Both the position numbers and the translations under genes were made by a program. Shown here piece after piece: positions 57,216-64,000 of a stretch of 64,000 bases of DNA. Each line of letters starts with the position of its first letter. The stretch's first letter is position 1. The notes under the pieces are model-generated. The model saw only the letters and a list, made by a program, of their open reading frames with translations, ran no database searches and was not told where the DNA came from. This stretch comes from Tritrichomonas foetus (lineage: Eukaryota; Parabasalia; Tritrichomonadida; Tritrichomonadidae). The stretch is taken from the NCBI GenBank assembly GCA_001839685.1, contig MLAK01000100.1:4277-68276 (forward strand), in the 5' to 3' direction.

Positions 57216-57491
57216 ATGTTCAAACTTGATGCACCAATATTTGGCCAATCTCATTCTATTAGTGCATATGTAATAGGTGGTCTCACCAATAAAAATATAT
57301 GTATGATTAATTCTGGAACAATGATTTATTCAAAACGATCACTTGTATTTGGACAATGATCTTTACGAATTTATCAGATCATCTTTCTATCATATGATTG
57401 CTATTTTATTCCAGCGTTATTAAAAAACAATCATAAGAACATCTTTGAATTTGAGATTGTTCTTACCTCCAACAATATATTCTATTTTTGA
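57216..57491 (+). pseudogene. Decayed gene: ATG-started frame with one internal TGA
   Basis: From ATG 57216 the frame reads MFKLDAPIFGQSHSISAYVI, GGLTNKNICMINSGTMIYSK, RSLVFGQ, TGA at 57357-57359, then SLRIYQIIFLSYDCYFIPAL, LKNNHKNIFEFEIVLTSNNI, FYF and TGA. Without that single stop it would be a 91-codon gene. If the stop were Trp it would read FGQ-W-SLR. The family is not recognised. The rest of 56316-57615 has no gene. Confidence 0.5.
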
Positions 57492-57615
57492 TGAAATAGC
57501 AAATCTTTTTCAGATACATAGTCTTTTGCCATCAAGCTGAACTAAGATTTTGCCATTTTAAAAAAAATTCAATTTTTTGAATAAAAATATAAAATAATAA
57601 ACTTCTCAGACAAGA

Positions 57616-58254
57616 ATGAATCATTCAGATCAGCAGGAGCTAATGACAGAAAACGAACGTTCATCGTTGATTCCAGGTACCTCAAAACCATCATATATTG
57701 CTTTACGCGTTATACCTTTATTATCAGCGTTTTTCTTATCATATTTCCATGCGCCGATTTCAATTTCGATTATTTTTGTTTTTATTATTTGTTTTATCGA
57801 CATTTATATAACAAAGGAGCATTTTGGAATTGGCCTTGTTGGTTTAAGATGGTATCGAAATAAATCCGAATCGCCGAAATTCCCCAATATCGTTTATTAT
57901 TCCAAACCGCTTCCATTTGTTGCATCTACAATCGATTCAAATATTTTCTGGCTCGGATTACTCCTTTCTCCAGTCGGCTGGATTATATCTGCTGTTTTTT
58001 ATTGCTATTTTTATGGATCACGATGGCTCCTTATTTGCTGTGGTGCTGCAGCAATCAACCTCATGAATTTTTCTGCATTCATGAGGTGCCACAACGCCGG
58101 GAAAGAACAGGCAGACTCGATCGCCCGAACACTCCTGCTCGACAAAAATGTATCATTTCAGGTTGCAAAAGAGGAAAACGAATTAAGTTCAACATCAGAG
58201 GAAGAAACTGAAGATGAGGACGAAGAAGATAAAACTACAGTTCTCAAAGCATGA
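57616..58254 (+). CDS. TVP23: TVP23/FAM18 family Golgi membrane protein
   Basis: 212-residue four-helix membrane protein of the trans-Golgi, linked to vesicle trafficking in yeast (partners Yip4/Yip5). Helices lie at about 30-65, 112-130 and 133-155. The family signature is complete: FGIGLVGLRWYRN (GxxLVGLRWWN), IDSNIFWLGLLLSPVGWIIS (ES.IFWLGL...P..W), and NLMNFSAFMRCHNAG at the last helix. The N-terminus is short and polar. The C-terminus is a strongly acidic tail (EEETEDEDEEDKTTVLKA) not seen in yeast. The ATG at 57616 is clean. Confidence 0.92.
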   Translation: MNHSDQQELMTENERSSLIPGTSKPSYIALRVIPLLSAFFLSYFHAPISISIIFVFIICFIDIYITKEHFGIGLVGLRWYRNKSESPKFPNIVYYSKPLPFVASTIDSNIFWLGLLLSPVGWIISAVFYCYFYGSRWLLICCGAAAINLMNFSAFMRCHNAGKEQADSIARTLLLDKNVSFQVAKEENELSSTSEEETEDEDEEDKTTVLKA

Positions 58255-58400
58255 AAAAAAGACAAAATCTCAGCAATTTGTCATATTTTCTTTATTATTA
58301 AATTCCATACGTATTTTTATGATATTTTCGATATTTTTATTCATCTTTGAATCGAATCGCTTTGTCAAAAACAAATGAATTTATCAAGATCATTTTATAT

Positions 58401-58752
58401 AAAAAGAAAACAAAGAAAACAAAGAAAGGAAAAGAAAAGAAAGAAAGAAAAGAAAAGAAAACAAAGAAAGAAAAGAAAACATTGAAAAGAAAAGAAAACA
58501 AAGAAAGAATAAGAAAACAAAGAAAGAAAAAGAAAACAAAGAAAAGAAAAGAAAACAAAGGAAGGAAAAGAAAACAAAGAAAAGAAAAGAAAACAAAGAA
58601 AAGACAAGAAAACAAAGAAAGAATAAGAAAACAAAGAAAGAAAAAGAAAACAAAGAAAAGAAAAGAAAACAAAGAAAGAAAAGAAAACAAAGAAAGAATA
58701 AGAAAAGAAAGAAAAAGAAAACTAAGAAAACAAAGAAAGGAAAAGAAAACAA
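58401..58752. repeat. Polypurine minisatellite (gaaaacaaagaaa units), about 350 bp
   Basis: Imperfect tandem units such as gaaaacaaagaaaagaaaa and gaaaacaaagaaagaataa, almost purely A/G with scattered C and T. It lies between the TVP23 and nucleoporin genes, which converge on it. All reading frames appear open (K/R/E/N/T or F/L/S), a low-complexity artefact. Confidence 0.95.
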
Positions 58753-58877
58753 ATAGATATAAGATATGATAATATATTTTTATCAAAGTAAGATTATAGA
58801 TAATGAAAACCAATCAACAAATAAAAAATCAAACAGATATTTGGAAGAACTCTTCGTTCTATGAACATTTCTGACAT

Positions 58878-59741
58878 TTACCTTTTCTTATTGCCAAATG
58901 CGCTTTGGCCACCAAATCCACCGAAATTGAATGTGCCTGTTGACTGAGCAGGCTTTGCAGCTGTTGCAGAATTTCCGAAAAGATCGGTTTCATCTGCAAT
59001 TTTATACAATTTCTGCTTCTGATCAGCTGTGAATCTTCTCCAAGCCTCTTGCAATTTTTGTGAACATAGGTTTTGTTGGCTGTCTTCAGCTTGCTCAAAT
59101 TTAATATTTGTTTTGAGTTTGGAGGACATGGCGGATCTGGCTTTGTCAAGTTTCTCCATAAGCGCTGCCACGCGTGATGAGCACCTAAGGATGGCTTGGT
59201 GCTGTTCTGTTAACATTTTATTTAATATGGCCGATCCGCTTTCTGACGAATTTGATTGCTGTGATTGAAATCGACTACTATATGATGCAAGAGATTGTGT
59301 AAGTTCGTCCGCCGTTTTGTGAATTCGAGTGACATATCGCTTGATGAATGGGGATGGAGTTCCTCTGAAGTGGGAGCAATTGTCGAAGTCTGATTTAGCG
59401 ACGGATAATTCGTTTTTACTTTCTGCGAAGGCTGCCTGGCCGAAATCGATCTGATGGGCGATTGAAGCTAAACTTCCATTTATGCAATCGATTGTTTCTT
59501 TTTTGATTGAAGCGACATCAGATTCAACTGTGCATGAAGTGACGTTAGAGGAATTTTGCGCTAATTCTTTCGTATTATCGTGAATTTGTGTAAAAACGTC
59601 AATAAATTCTTTTGCGATATCGTCTGGAAGTTCACTGATAAGCATCTGTTCGGTTATTTGAAAATGCGGCTTTTCTTCTTCTTGTTTCTGCTGGGTTTGA
59701 CCAAAGCCAAAGTTAAAACCAGTACTACCCTGTCCAAACAT
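58878..59741 (-). CDS. FG-repeat nucleoporin (Nup58/Nup62-complex type)
   Basis: 287 residues. FG dipeptides occur at both ends (MFGQGSTGFNFGFGQ; TFNFGGFGGQSAFGNKKR), and the middle (about 35-240) is entirely helical coiled coil. This plan fits the channel nucleoporins of the Nup62-58-54 complex. The segment TPSPFIKRYVTRIHKTADEL resembles the Nup58/Nup49 helical block (P.P....Y....); a Nup62 or Nup54 identity cannot be excluded. It is small for the family. Predicted to line the nuclear pore and bind karyopherins such as the importin encoded in this window. Confidence 0.8.
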   Translation of the reverse strand: MFGQGSTGFNFGFGQTQQKQEEEKPHFQITEQMLISELPDDIAKEFIDVFTQIHDNTKELAQNSSNVTSCTVESDVASIKKETIDCINGSLASIAHQIDFGQAAFAESKNELSVAKSDFDNCSHFRGTPSPFIKRYVTRIHKTADELTQSLASYSSRFQSQQSNSSESGSAILNKMLTEQHQAILRCSSRVAALMEKLDKARSAMSSKLKTNIKFEQAEDSQQNLCSQKLQEAWRRFTADQKQKLYKIADETDLFGNSATAAKPAQSTGTFNFGGFGGQSAFGNKKR

Positions 59742-60031
59742 ATGAAGGATTAATTTGATTGATAATCTCTTATTTTCATTGAAAAAGAATATCTACCATG
59801 AGAACTTTTTAAATCAAATTATGATCTTACTTATACAATTAAAAAAAATCAGACTGCATGAGAATCAAACTCTATGAATTCTGTTAGTTTTGTCAGAATT
59901 CTGTAAAATGCACATTTATATTTTTGACAATTCAAAAAGTATATATTTGAAAACAAAAAGTTGAACTTTTTGTGAATCACCAAATCTACAAAAATTGTTG
60001 CAAAAGAAAAAAAAAACTCGAGAACGAAATA

Positions 60032-61279
60032 ATGAGGAATATATTAGGGGACCAATACGCTCTATTTTTTATTACACTTTGGGTCCTCTGGACCTGCTTC
60101 TTTATCTTTAATCTCGTTTTATTTTTCCTTAAAAAAAACTCAATTTATATCAAATGTCGCGCTCCTTACCTCATTTTATGTTCAGCACTCGGCCAATACG
60201 GAATGATGTCAACCCTTTGCTGGAAAATCATTTTACTTCCCGAAAATTTCCCAAACATCGTCGATCATTGGTTTATCTGGTTATTCATCCCGCTCCACCT
60301 CCTTCCTTACCCGATTCGCGCTCTACGGTTTATCATCATCTACAACGTCAACAACTTCGAATACGAGGAGATTCTTCGCGCCAAAAATTCCAATGGAAAA
60401 ACGAAGCGCGGGCTGCGCGACAGAACTTCAAAGATATGGAAATGGTTCAGCACACATCCAAAATGGCGCTCAGACAATGCATTTTTAATATTCAATTGGA
60501 TCTTAATGGCCTGTGCAATAGCAATTGGCGTTTATCGAAATATTGTTGTTGAATCAAATCATCCTGGCAATTATGGAGCTCCAAACTCATCTATGTTTTT
60601 CATATCATGCATCGTGTTGTTTGTTCTTGTGAGTGTTTTTGTCTGGGCAGCTGTGATTGTTCTTCTCAAGATCAAAGATGAACTTTTCTACAATTTTGAA
60701 TTAATGACAATTGGAATATTATGGGCAGTTTTTATTACTTTATATATTGTGTTTGGATGGGCGAAAATTGGTACTTTTCAACTTCCATCTATTTTTGCGA
60801 TAATTTTGTGTTTATCATCTTTCCTTGTTTCTTTCGGAATGCCAGTGCAATTATCATATGTCAAGAAACGTGATGTTGTTTATGGCGAAAAAATTTTGGA
60901 TTCACTTGAAGAACTTCTTAAAAACGAGGAAGCTGTTGAAGTTTTCCATAAATTTTTGAATCGAAAAATGGCAACCGAGTGTTTGCTTTTTTACCAGGCA
61001 GTAAACAAGTTTCGTGAAGAATCTAACCTTTCAAAGAAGAAAGAAATGTTCAAAGAAATTAAAGAAACATATGTCAAAGCTGGATCACCTTACCAAATTA
61101 ACATTTTGGCGAGAACAAGAGAAACAGTTATGGCGACTAAACACTTAACAGATGACGTTTTCACAGAAGCTTTCCAGCAAAACTATCATGTGATGAAGAC
61201 AGATATCTACAGAGAATTTAAGACTTCTCTTGCGGCAAAGGAGTTTGCAAAACAACTTCGTGCAAAACACTCAATTTAA
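60032..61279 (+). CDS. Seven-transmembrane protein with C-terminal RGS domain
   Basis: 415 residues from ATG 60032 (an upstream extension starts only at GTG). Seven hydrophobic helices fill about residues 8-285, including YALFFITLWVLWTCFFIFNL, IFNWILMACAIAIGVY, MTIGILWAVFITLYIVFGWA and IFAIILCLSSFLVSFGMP. The cytosolic C-terminus (about 300-410) is an RGS domain: LDSLEELLKNEEAVEVFHKF, ATECLLFYQAVNKFRE, DDVFTEAFQQNYHVMKTDIY, REFKTS. The layout equals plant AtRGS1 and related protist receptors, which accelerate G-alpha GTP hydrolysis at the membrane. Ligand unknown. The mariner element sits about 40 bp after its stop codon. Confidence 0.9.
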   Translation: MRNILGDQYALFFITLWVLWTCFFIFNLVLFFLKKNSIYIKCRAPYLILCSALGQYGMMSTLCWKIILLPENFPNIVDHWFIWLFIPLHLLPYPIRALRFIIIYNVNNFEYEEILRAKNSNGKTKRGLRDRTSKIWKWFSTHPKWRSDNAFLIFNWILMACAIAIGVYRNIVVESNHPGNYGAPNSSMFFISCIVLFVLVSVFVWAAVIVLLKIKDELFYNFELMTIGILWAVFITLYIVFGWAKIGTFQLPSIFAIILCLSSFLVSFGMPVQLSYVKKRDVVYGEKILDSLEELLKNEEAVEVFHKFLNRKMATECLLFYQAVNKFREESNLSKKKEMFKEIKETYVKAGSPYQINILARTRETVMATKHLTDDVFTEAFQQNYHVMKTDIYREFKTSLAAKEFAKQLRAKHSI

Positions 61280-61320
61280 ATATAAAATTATTAACAAACT
61301 TAGCGATTATAAAAAATATA

Positions 61321-62606
61321 GGGTGTCCGGTAATGTGATGTCACTAAGTATAATAAAGTCATTTCTAATAAGTCATTTTTTATTGATAAGTATTTCAAAA
61401 TATGTAGTCTCCATTGGCATCAATAACTTTTTTCAGTCTATTTTGCCATTCTGCAAAAACTGAAAACAAAGTTTCCGATGGAATTTCATTGAAAATTTGG
61501 ACTATTGTTTGAATCAAATGGCTTGGTGATTCAAAAACAATTCCTTTAACTTTTTCTTTAATAGTTCCAAATAAAAAAAAGTCGCTAGGCGCCAAATCAG
61601 GTGAATATGCCGGATGTGGAACTGATTCTAGTGAGTTTTCATTTATATATTTTTTGACAATTTTTGCCACATGAGGCTTTGCATTGTCATAATGAACAAA
61701 TAATTTTTTATAATTATTCGAGTTTTTAAACTCAACAATTTTTGACATAATGGCTGTAATATAATATGCAGCATTAAACTTTTCATTTGGCGGCAAAACA
61801 TCAATATGAATTATCCCATGAGGGTTCCAAAATACAGTCACCATAAATTTAGTGATCTGAAACCCTGGATTTTGAATAGTTGGGATTACTGAGTTTTCAG
61901 GAATCCATTGTGTATTGAAATCAGTCTTGGAATAAAACCAAGACTCATCTCCTGTTATTAAAAAGGTGAAATTAGTTTTTTGTTCTGCATTCAAAATTTT
62001 AAGAAGTTTTTTTGCCAATAAAACTCTATTGGCCTTTTGATTTTCTGTTAGAATATGTGGCACCCATCGAAGATGCACATGTTTATACATTAATTTTGAT
62101 GTTAAACGATCATAAATTGTCGATTTTGGTTCACCTAAAACATTAGCAATATATCGACACGATGAATGTGGAAATTCGGTTAAAACATCTAAAATTTTCC
62201 AGTCAAGAATATCATAACTTTGGCACTTTTTCTCTTTTTTCACAGGCTGTGTGTTTTGACTTCTGTTCAGTTCTGCCATGACTCGGTAGATTTGTCTTTG
62301 AGACAAACATTTTTCTTTCAAGACACTCTTCATTTCTTCATATATTTCTTTGCCCCTTTTTCCTTCAAGCTGCAGAAAAGTTATGATTGAATGTTGATCA
62401 ATCATTTTTTAATAAACGTGCATCGTGTACGTTTATAAATTATTCTTTTTTTTTATGAAAAAGATTCTTTATCTCTATTTTCAGTCAAGAGAAAAAAAAA
62501 TTGTTTTCAAAATTTTTATGTTAACATTGCATAGTTTATTATTTATAAATATAATGTATTGATTTCACTTCTAATGTGGGTAGTGACATCACGCCTCCGG
62601 ACACCC
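61321..62606 (-). mobile_element. Mariner transposon, intact, 1,286 bp
   Basis: Terminal inverted repeats of 24 bp (61321-61344 and 62583-62606) begin GGGTGTCCGG and end GTGATGTCAC. They match at 20 of 24 positions; all four differences lie together in the middle (taat versus aggc). Flanks are TATA on both sides, consistent with the TA target duplication, so the element may be extended by TA. It encodes a full transposase and no other cargo. The size fits Trichomonas mariner (Tvmar-type, about 1.3 kb). It is inserted in the 3' flank of the 7TM-RGS gene. Confidence 0.95.
61395..62405 (-). CDS. Mariner transposase, D,D34D
   Basis: 336-residue DDE/D-family transposase that binds the element's inverted repeats and cuts and pastes it into TA sites. 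The N-terminal half is paired-like helix-turn-helix DNA-binding (IDQHSIITFLQLEGKRGKEI, RYIANVLGEPKSTIYDRLTS). The linker carries the mariner WVPH motif (RWVPHILTENQKANR). The catalytic triad is Asp153 (TGDESWFY), Asp240 (VHYDNAKPH) and Asp275 (YSPDLAPSDFFLFG), with 34 residues between the last two, the mariner signature. No stop or frameshift. The ATG at 62405 lies about 180 bp inside the right repeat. Possibly active. Confidence 0.97.
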   Translation of the reverse strand: MIDQHSIITFLQLEGKRGKEIYEEMKSVLKEKCLSQRQIYRVMAELNRSQNTQPVKKEKKCQSYDILDWKILDVLTEFPHSSCRYIANVLGEPKSTIYDRLTSKLMYKHVHLRWVPHILTENQKANRVLLAKKLLKILNAEQKTNFTFLITGDESWFYSKTDFNTQWIPENSVIPTIQNPGFQITKFMVTVFWNPHGIIHIDVLPPNEKFNAAYYITAIMSKIVEFKNSNNYKKLFVHYDNAKPHVAKIVKKYINENSLESVPHPAYSPDLAPSDFFLFGTIKEKVKGIVFESPSHLIQTIVQIFNEIPSETLFSVFAEWQNRLKKVIDANGDYIF

Positions 62607-62869
62607 TATAAAAAAATAATAAAAATAATTACCTTTTTTGCTTTTTTTTAAAATATCTCAACCCATGGCACAACTAAAATGATAATAGAAATCAATTGAT
62701 TTATATAACTCTTCCCATATTGGAATCTATACATCTACCTATGTTCATACATCACAATGATTTCTCAGTGATAATATTAATATATATAATTAATGCGAAA
62801 TGATCAAATTGCATAATATGATTAAAAAGAAAAAATATAAATGAAATGAAAGTAAAATAAAATATATAT
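62607..62869. other. Short AT-rich spacer after mariner
   Basis: 3' flank shared with the membrane protein gene; nothing recognised. Confidence 0.4.
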
Positions 62870-63925
62870 TTAGACAAAACTTAATTCAGGCCAAACAGAG
62901 TTAAATTGAACAGTAGGATCAGAAACATTTGTTAAAATAATAGCCGGAAAAGCAACCACCCTTGTATTTATCAGAATTGCCGCAAGTGTTATGAAGTAGT
63001 GTGCCATCACAATCATTGTATTTGTGTGAGCTCCTTGGCAGAAGCAGCCGAAATGAATGAAAAATGTAGCTAAAACAGCAGATGGAATAGATTTAAAATC
63101 AAAATAGTCAGTTTCAAGACCGGTTGTCGCTTTTTCTTGAATTGATGGTGGCGTGTCTACTTTTGCTTCAGTGTGTCCTCCATGGTCAGGATTATCAACT
63201 TCACGATTTCCACCTTGATTATGTGTCAGCGGGATATTCATGAGATTCGGAAGAAGGGAAGGATCAACTTTCCGGATGAAATTCTTTAATGATGGTGTCA
63301 CTCGTCGCATTGCTCCAATTGCAATAACAGTAAAAATTAATGGGCATAAAAATACAACAGAAATAGGGATAAACACAAAGATGTAATTCATGTCCATGTA
63401 TAAAGAAACATGCCCAAGAATGACAGTTGGCAAAACGCCAAAAATATCAACAAATGCGCGCCATCTCTTAAACGGAGTAAGAAGAAGTGTCAGAAATGCA
63501 TCTAACACAATTAAGACTTCTGGAATTATAATTCCTAATTTTCTATGATCAATAAAATAATATGCGAATATGATTGATGCGATATCTAAATGAAGGCTCA
63601 TGTCAAACATACTCTGTATGACCATTTTCCACGTTGGCGCTGGATCTGAGAGTCTCACTTGTGAATCTGTCAATATGCGAAAAACTAAATACGTCAGGAA
63701 TAAAAGTATAAAAATAATGTGTATTATTGAAATAATTTTGATGTATTGTAAGACATCACCCCATCCGTCGTCGCCAGGCGTGCTGATAATCGATGTAAAA
63801 TCTGTTAAAAAAAGGCCAAGAAACCAAATCCCAAAAGAAATAAATCGAACTTGGTGGTATTCAAACCACAAGAAATTCATTGGAATTGTAGCAAAATCTC
63901 GTTCAATATGGTAAAAGCATCGCAT
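62870..63925 (-). CDS. Polytopic membrane protein, unknown family
   Basis: 351 residues from ATG 63925 (a longer frame begins only with TTG). About eight hydrophobic helices: for example FISFGIWFLGLFLTDF, IIHIIFILLFLTYLVFRIL, LDIASIIFAYYFID, IIIPEVLIVLDAFLTLLLTP, YIFVFIPISVVFLCPLIFTV, then near the C-terminus AVLATFFIHFGCFCQGA and IVMAHYFITLAAILI. A hydrophilic loop of about 60 residues (THNQGGNREVDNPDHGGHTE) separates the last helices. No transporter signature was recognised. It resembles generic trichomonad multi-pass membrane proteins. The remaining bases to the window end contain nothing recognised. Confidence 0.75.
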   Translation of the reverse strand: MRCFYHIERDFATIPMNFLWFEYHQVRFISFGIWFLGLFLTDFTSIISTPGDDGWGDVLQYIKIISIIHIIFILLFLTYLVFRILTDSQVRLSDPAPTWKMVIQSMFDMSLHLDIASIIFAYYFIDHRKLGIIIPEVLIVLDAFLTLLLTPFKRWRAFVDIFGVLPTVILGHVSLYMDMNYIFVFIPISVVFLCPLIFTVIAIGAMRRVTPSLKNFIRKVDPSLLPNLMNIPLTHNQGGNREVDNPDHGGHTEAKVDTPPSIQEKATTGLETDYFDFKSIPSAVLATFFIHFGCFCQGAHTNTMIVMAHYFITLAAILINTRVVAFPAIILTNVSDPTVQFNSVWPELSFV

Positions 63926-64000
63926 TTTATTTATTATATGCAGCTTTTTCAATCAAAATTTGTTCATATGGATAATCAACCAAATATACTCTTAAATTAT

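Noticed and set aside
58337..58813. Long overlapping open frames on both strands through the purine-rich array
   Set aside because: All frames are open only because the repeat lacks stop codons; they are K/R/E or F/L/S low complexity.

Overview
This 64 kb window is eukaryotic, AT-rich and gene-dense with intronless ORFs. It most resembles a trichomonad parabasalid, and Tritrichomonas foetus is my best guess. Supporting signs: unspliced genes using the standard code, kinases and pseudokinases, ARM/HEAT proteins, a chlamydial-Pmp-like beta-helix protein, bacterial-looking genes (GH36 alpha-galactosidase, nitroreductase-like protein, a bacterial-type YLYP protein), and an intact mariner element of the size known from Trichomonas. 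The species call is inference; no rRNA or other marker is present. Two runs of N (40270-40800, 51934-52133) sit inside short tandem repeats, so they look like repeat-collapse gaps.

Layout. 1-13 kb: PH-AGC kinase (frame broken at a homopolymer), ARM-like protein, tRNA-Gly(GCC), MT-A70 methyltransferase, pseudokinase, CK1-type kinase with a CaaX-like tail. 14-25.7 kb: TMEM131-like membrane protein, small N-acylated protein, UBE3A-like AZUL-HECT ligase, two neighbouring helical-repeat proteins, YLYP-family protein. 27.7-40 kb: NT-C2 protein, degenerate DHHC-family protein, multi-RRM protein, importin-beta, three-repeat Myb, proteasome beta1. 41-53.7 kb: NAA10, Pmp-like beta-helix protein, MED31, GH36, coiled-coil protein, nitroreductase, SAS-4/CPAP-like centriolar protein, PDI-like protein without CxxC. 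54.6-64 kb: eL32, an unknown protein, TVP23, FG nucleoporin, 7TM-RGS receptor, mariner, polytopic membrane protein.

Genes are individually transcribed with no operon logic. Both strands are used and several pairs are divergent with short shared upstream regions. Most functions are housekeeping: translation, proteasome, nuclear transport, Mediator, N-terminal acetylation, Golgi and centriole. These are mixed with signalling proteins.

The most unusual feature lies between the genes. Many gene deserts are not random AT-rich sequence. They contain long stretches that read as protein in one frame, interrupted by nonsense codons, with few frameshifts. TGA is over-represented among those stops, as expected if TGG and CAA/CAG codons were lost by C-to-T (G-to-A) changes. 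One relic (17761-18063) matches motif A of family-B DNA polymerases. I read these deserts as a graveyard of point-mutated genes. I also report a GGTCA-N6-GGTCA element flanking the Myb gene, two GC-rich islands, a perfect 24-nt inverted repeat, and several 3'-flank minisatellites. Where the first ATG lies inside a longer frame opened only by TTG or GTG, I placed the start at the ATG.
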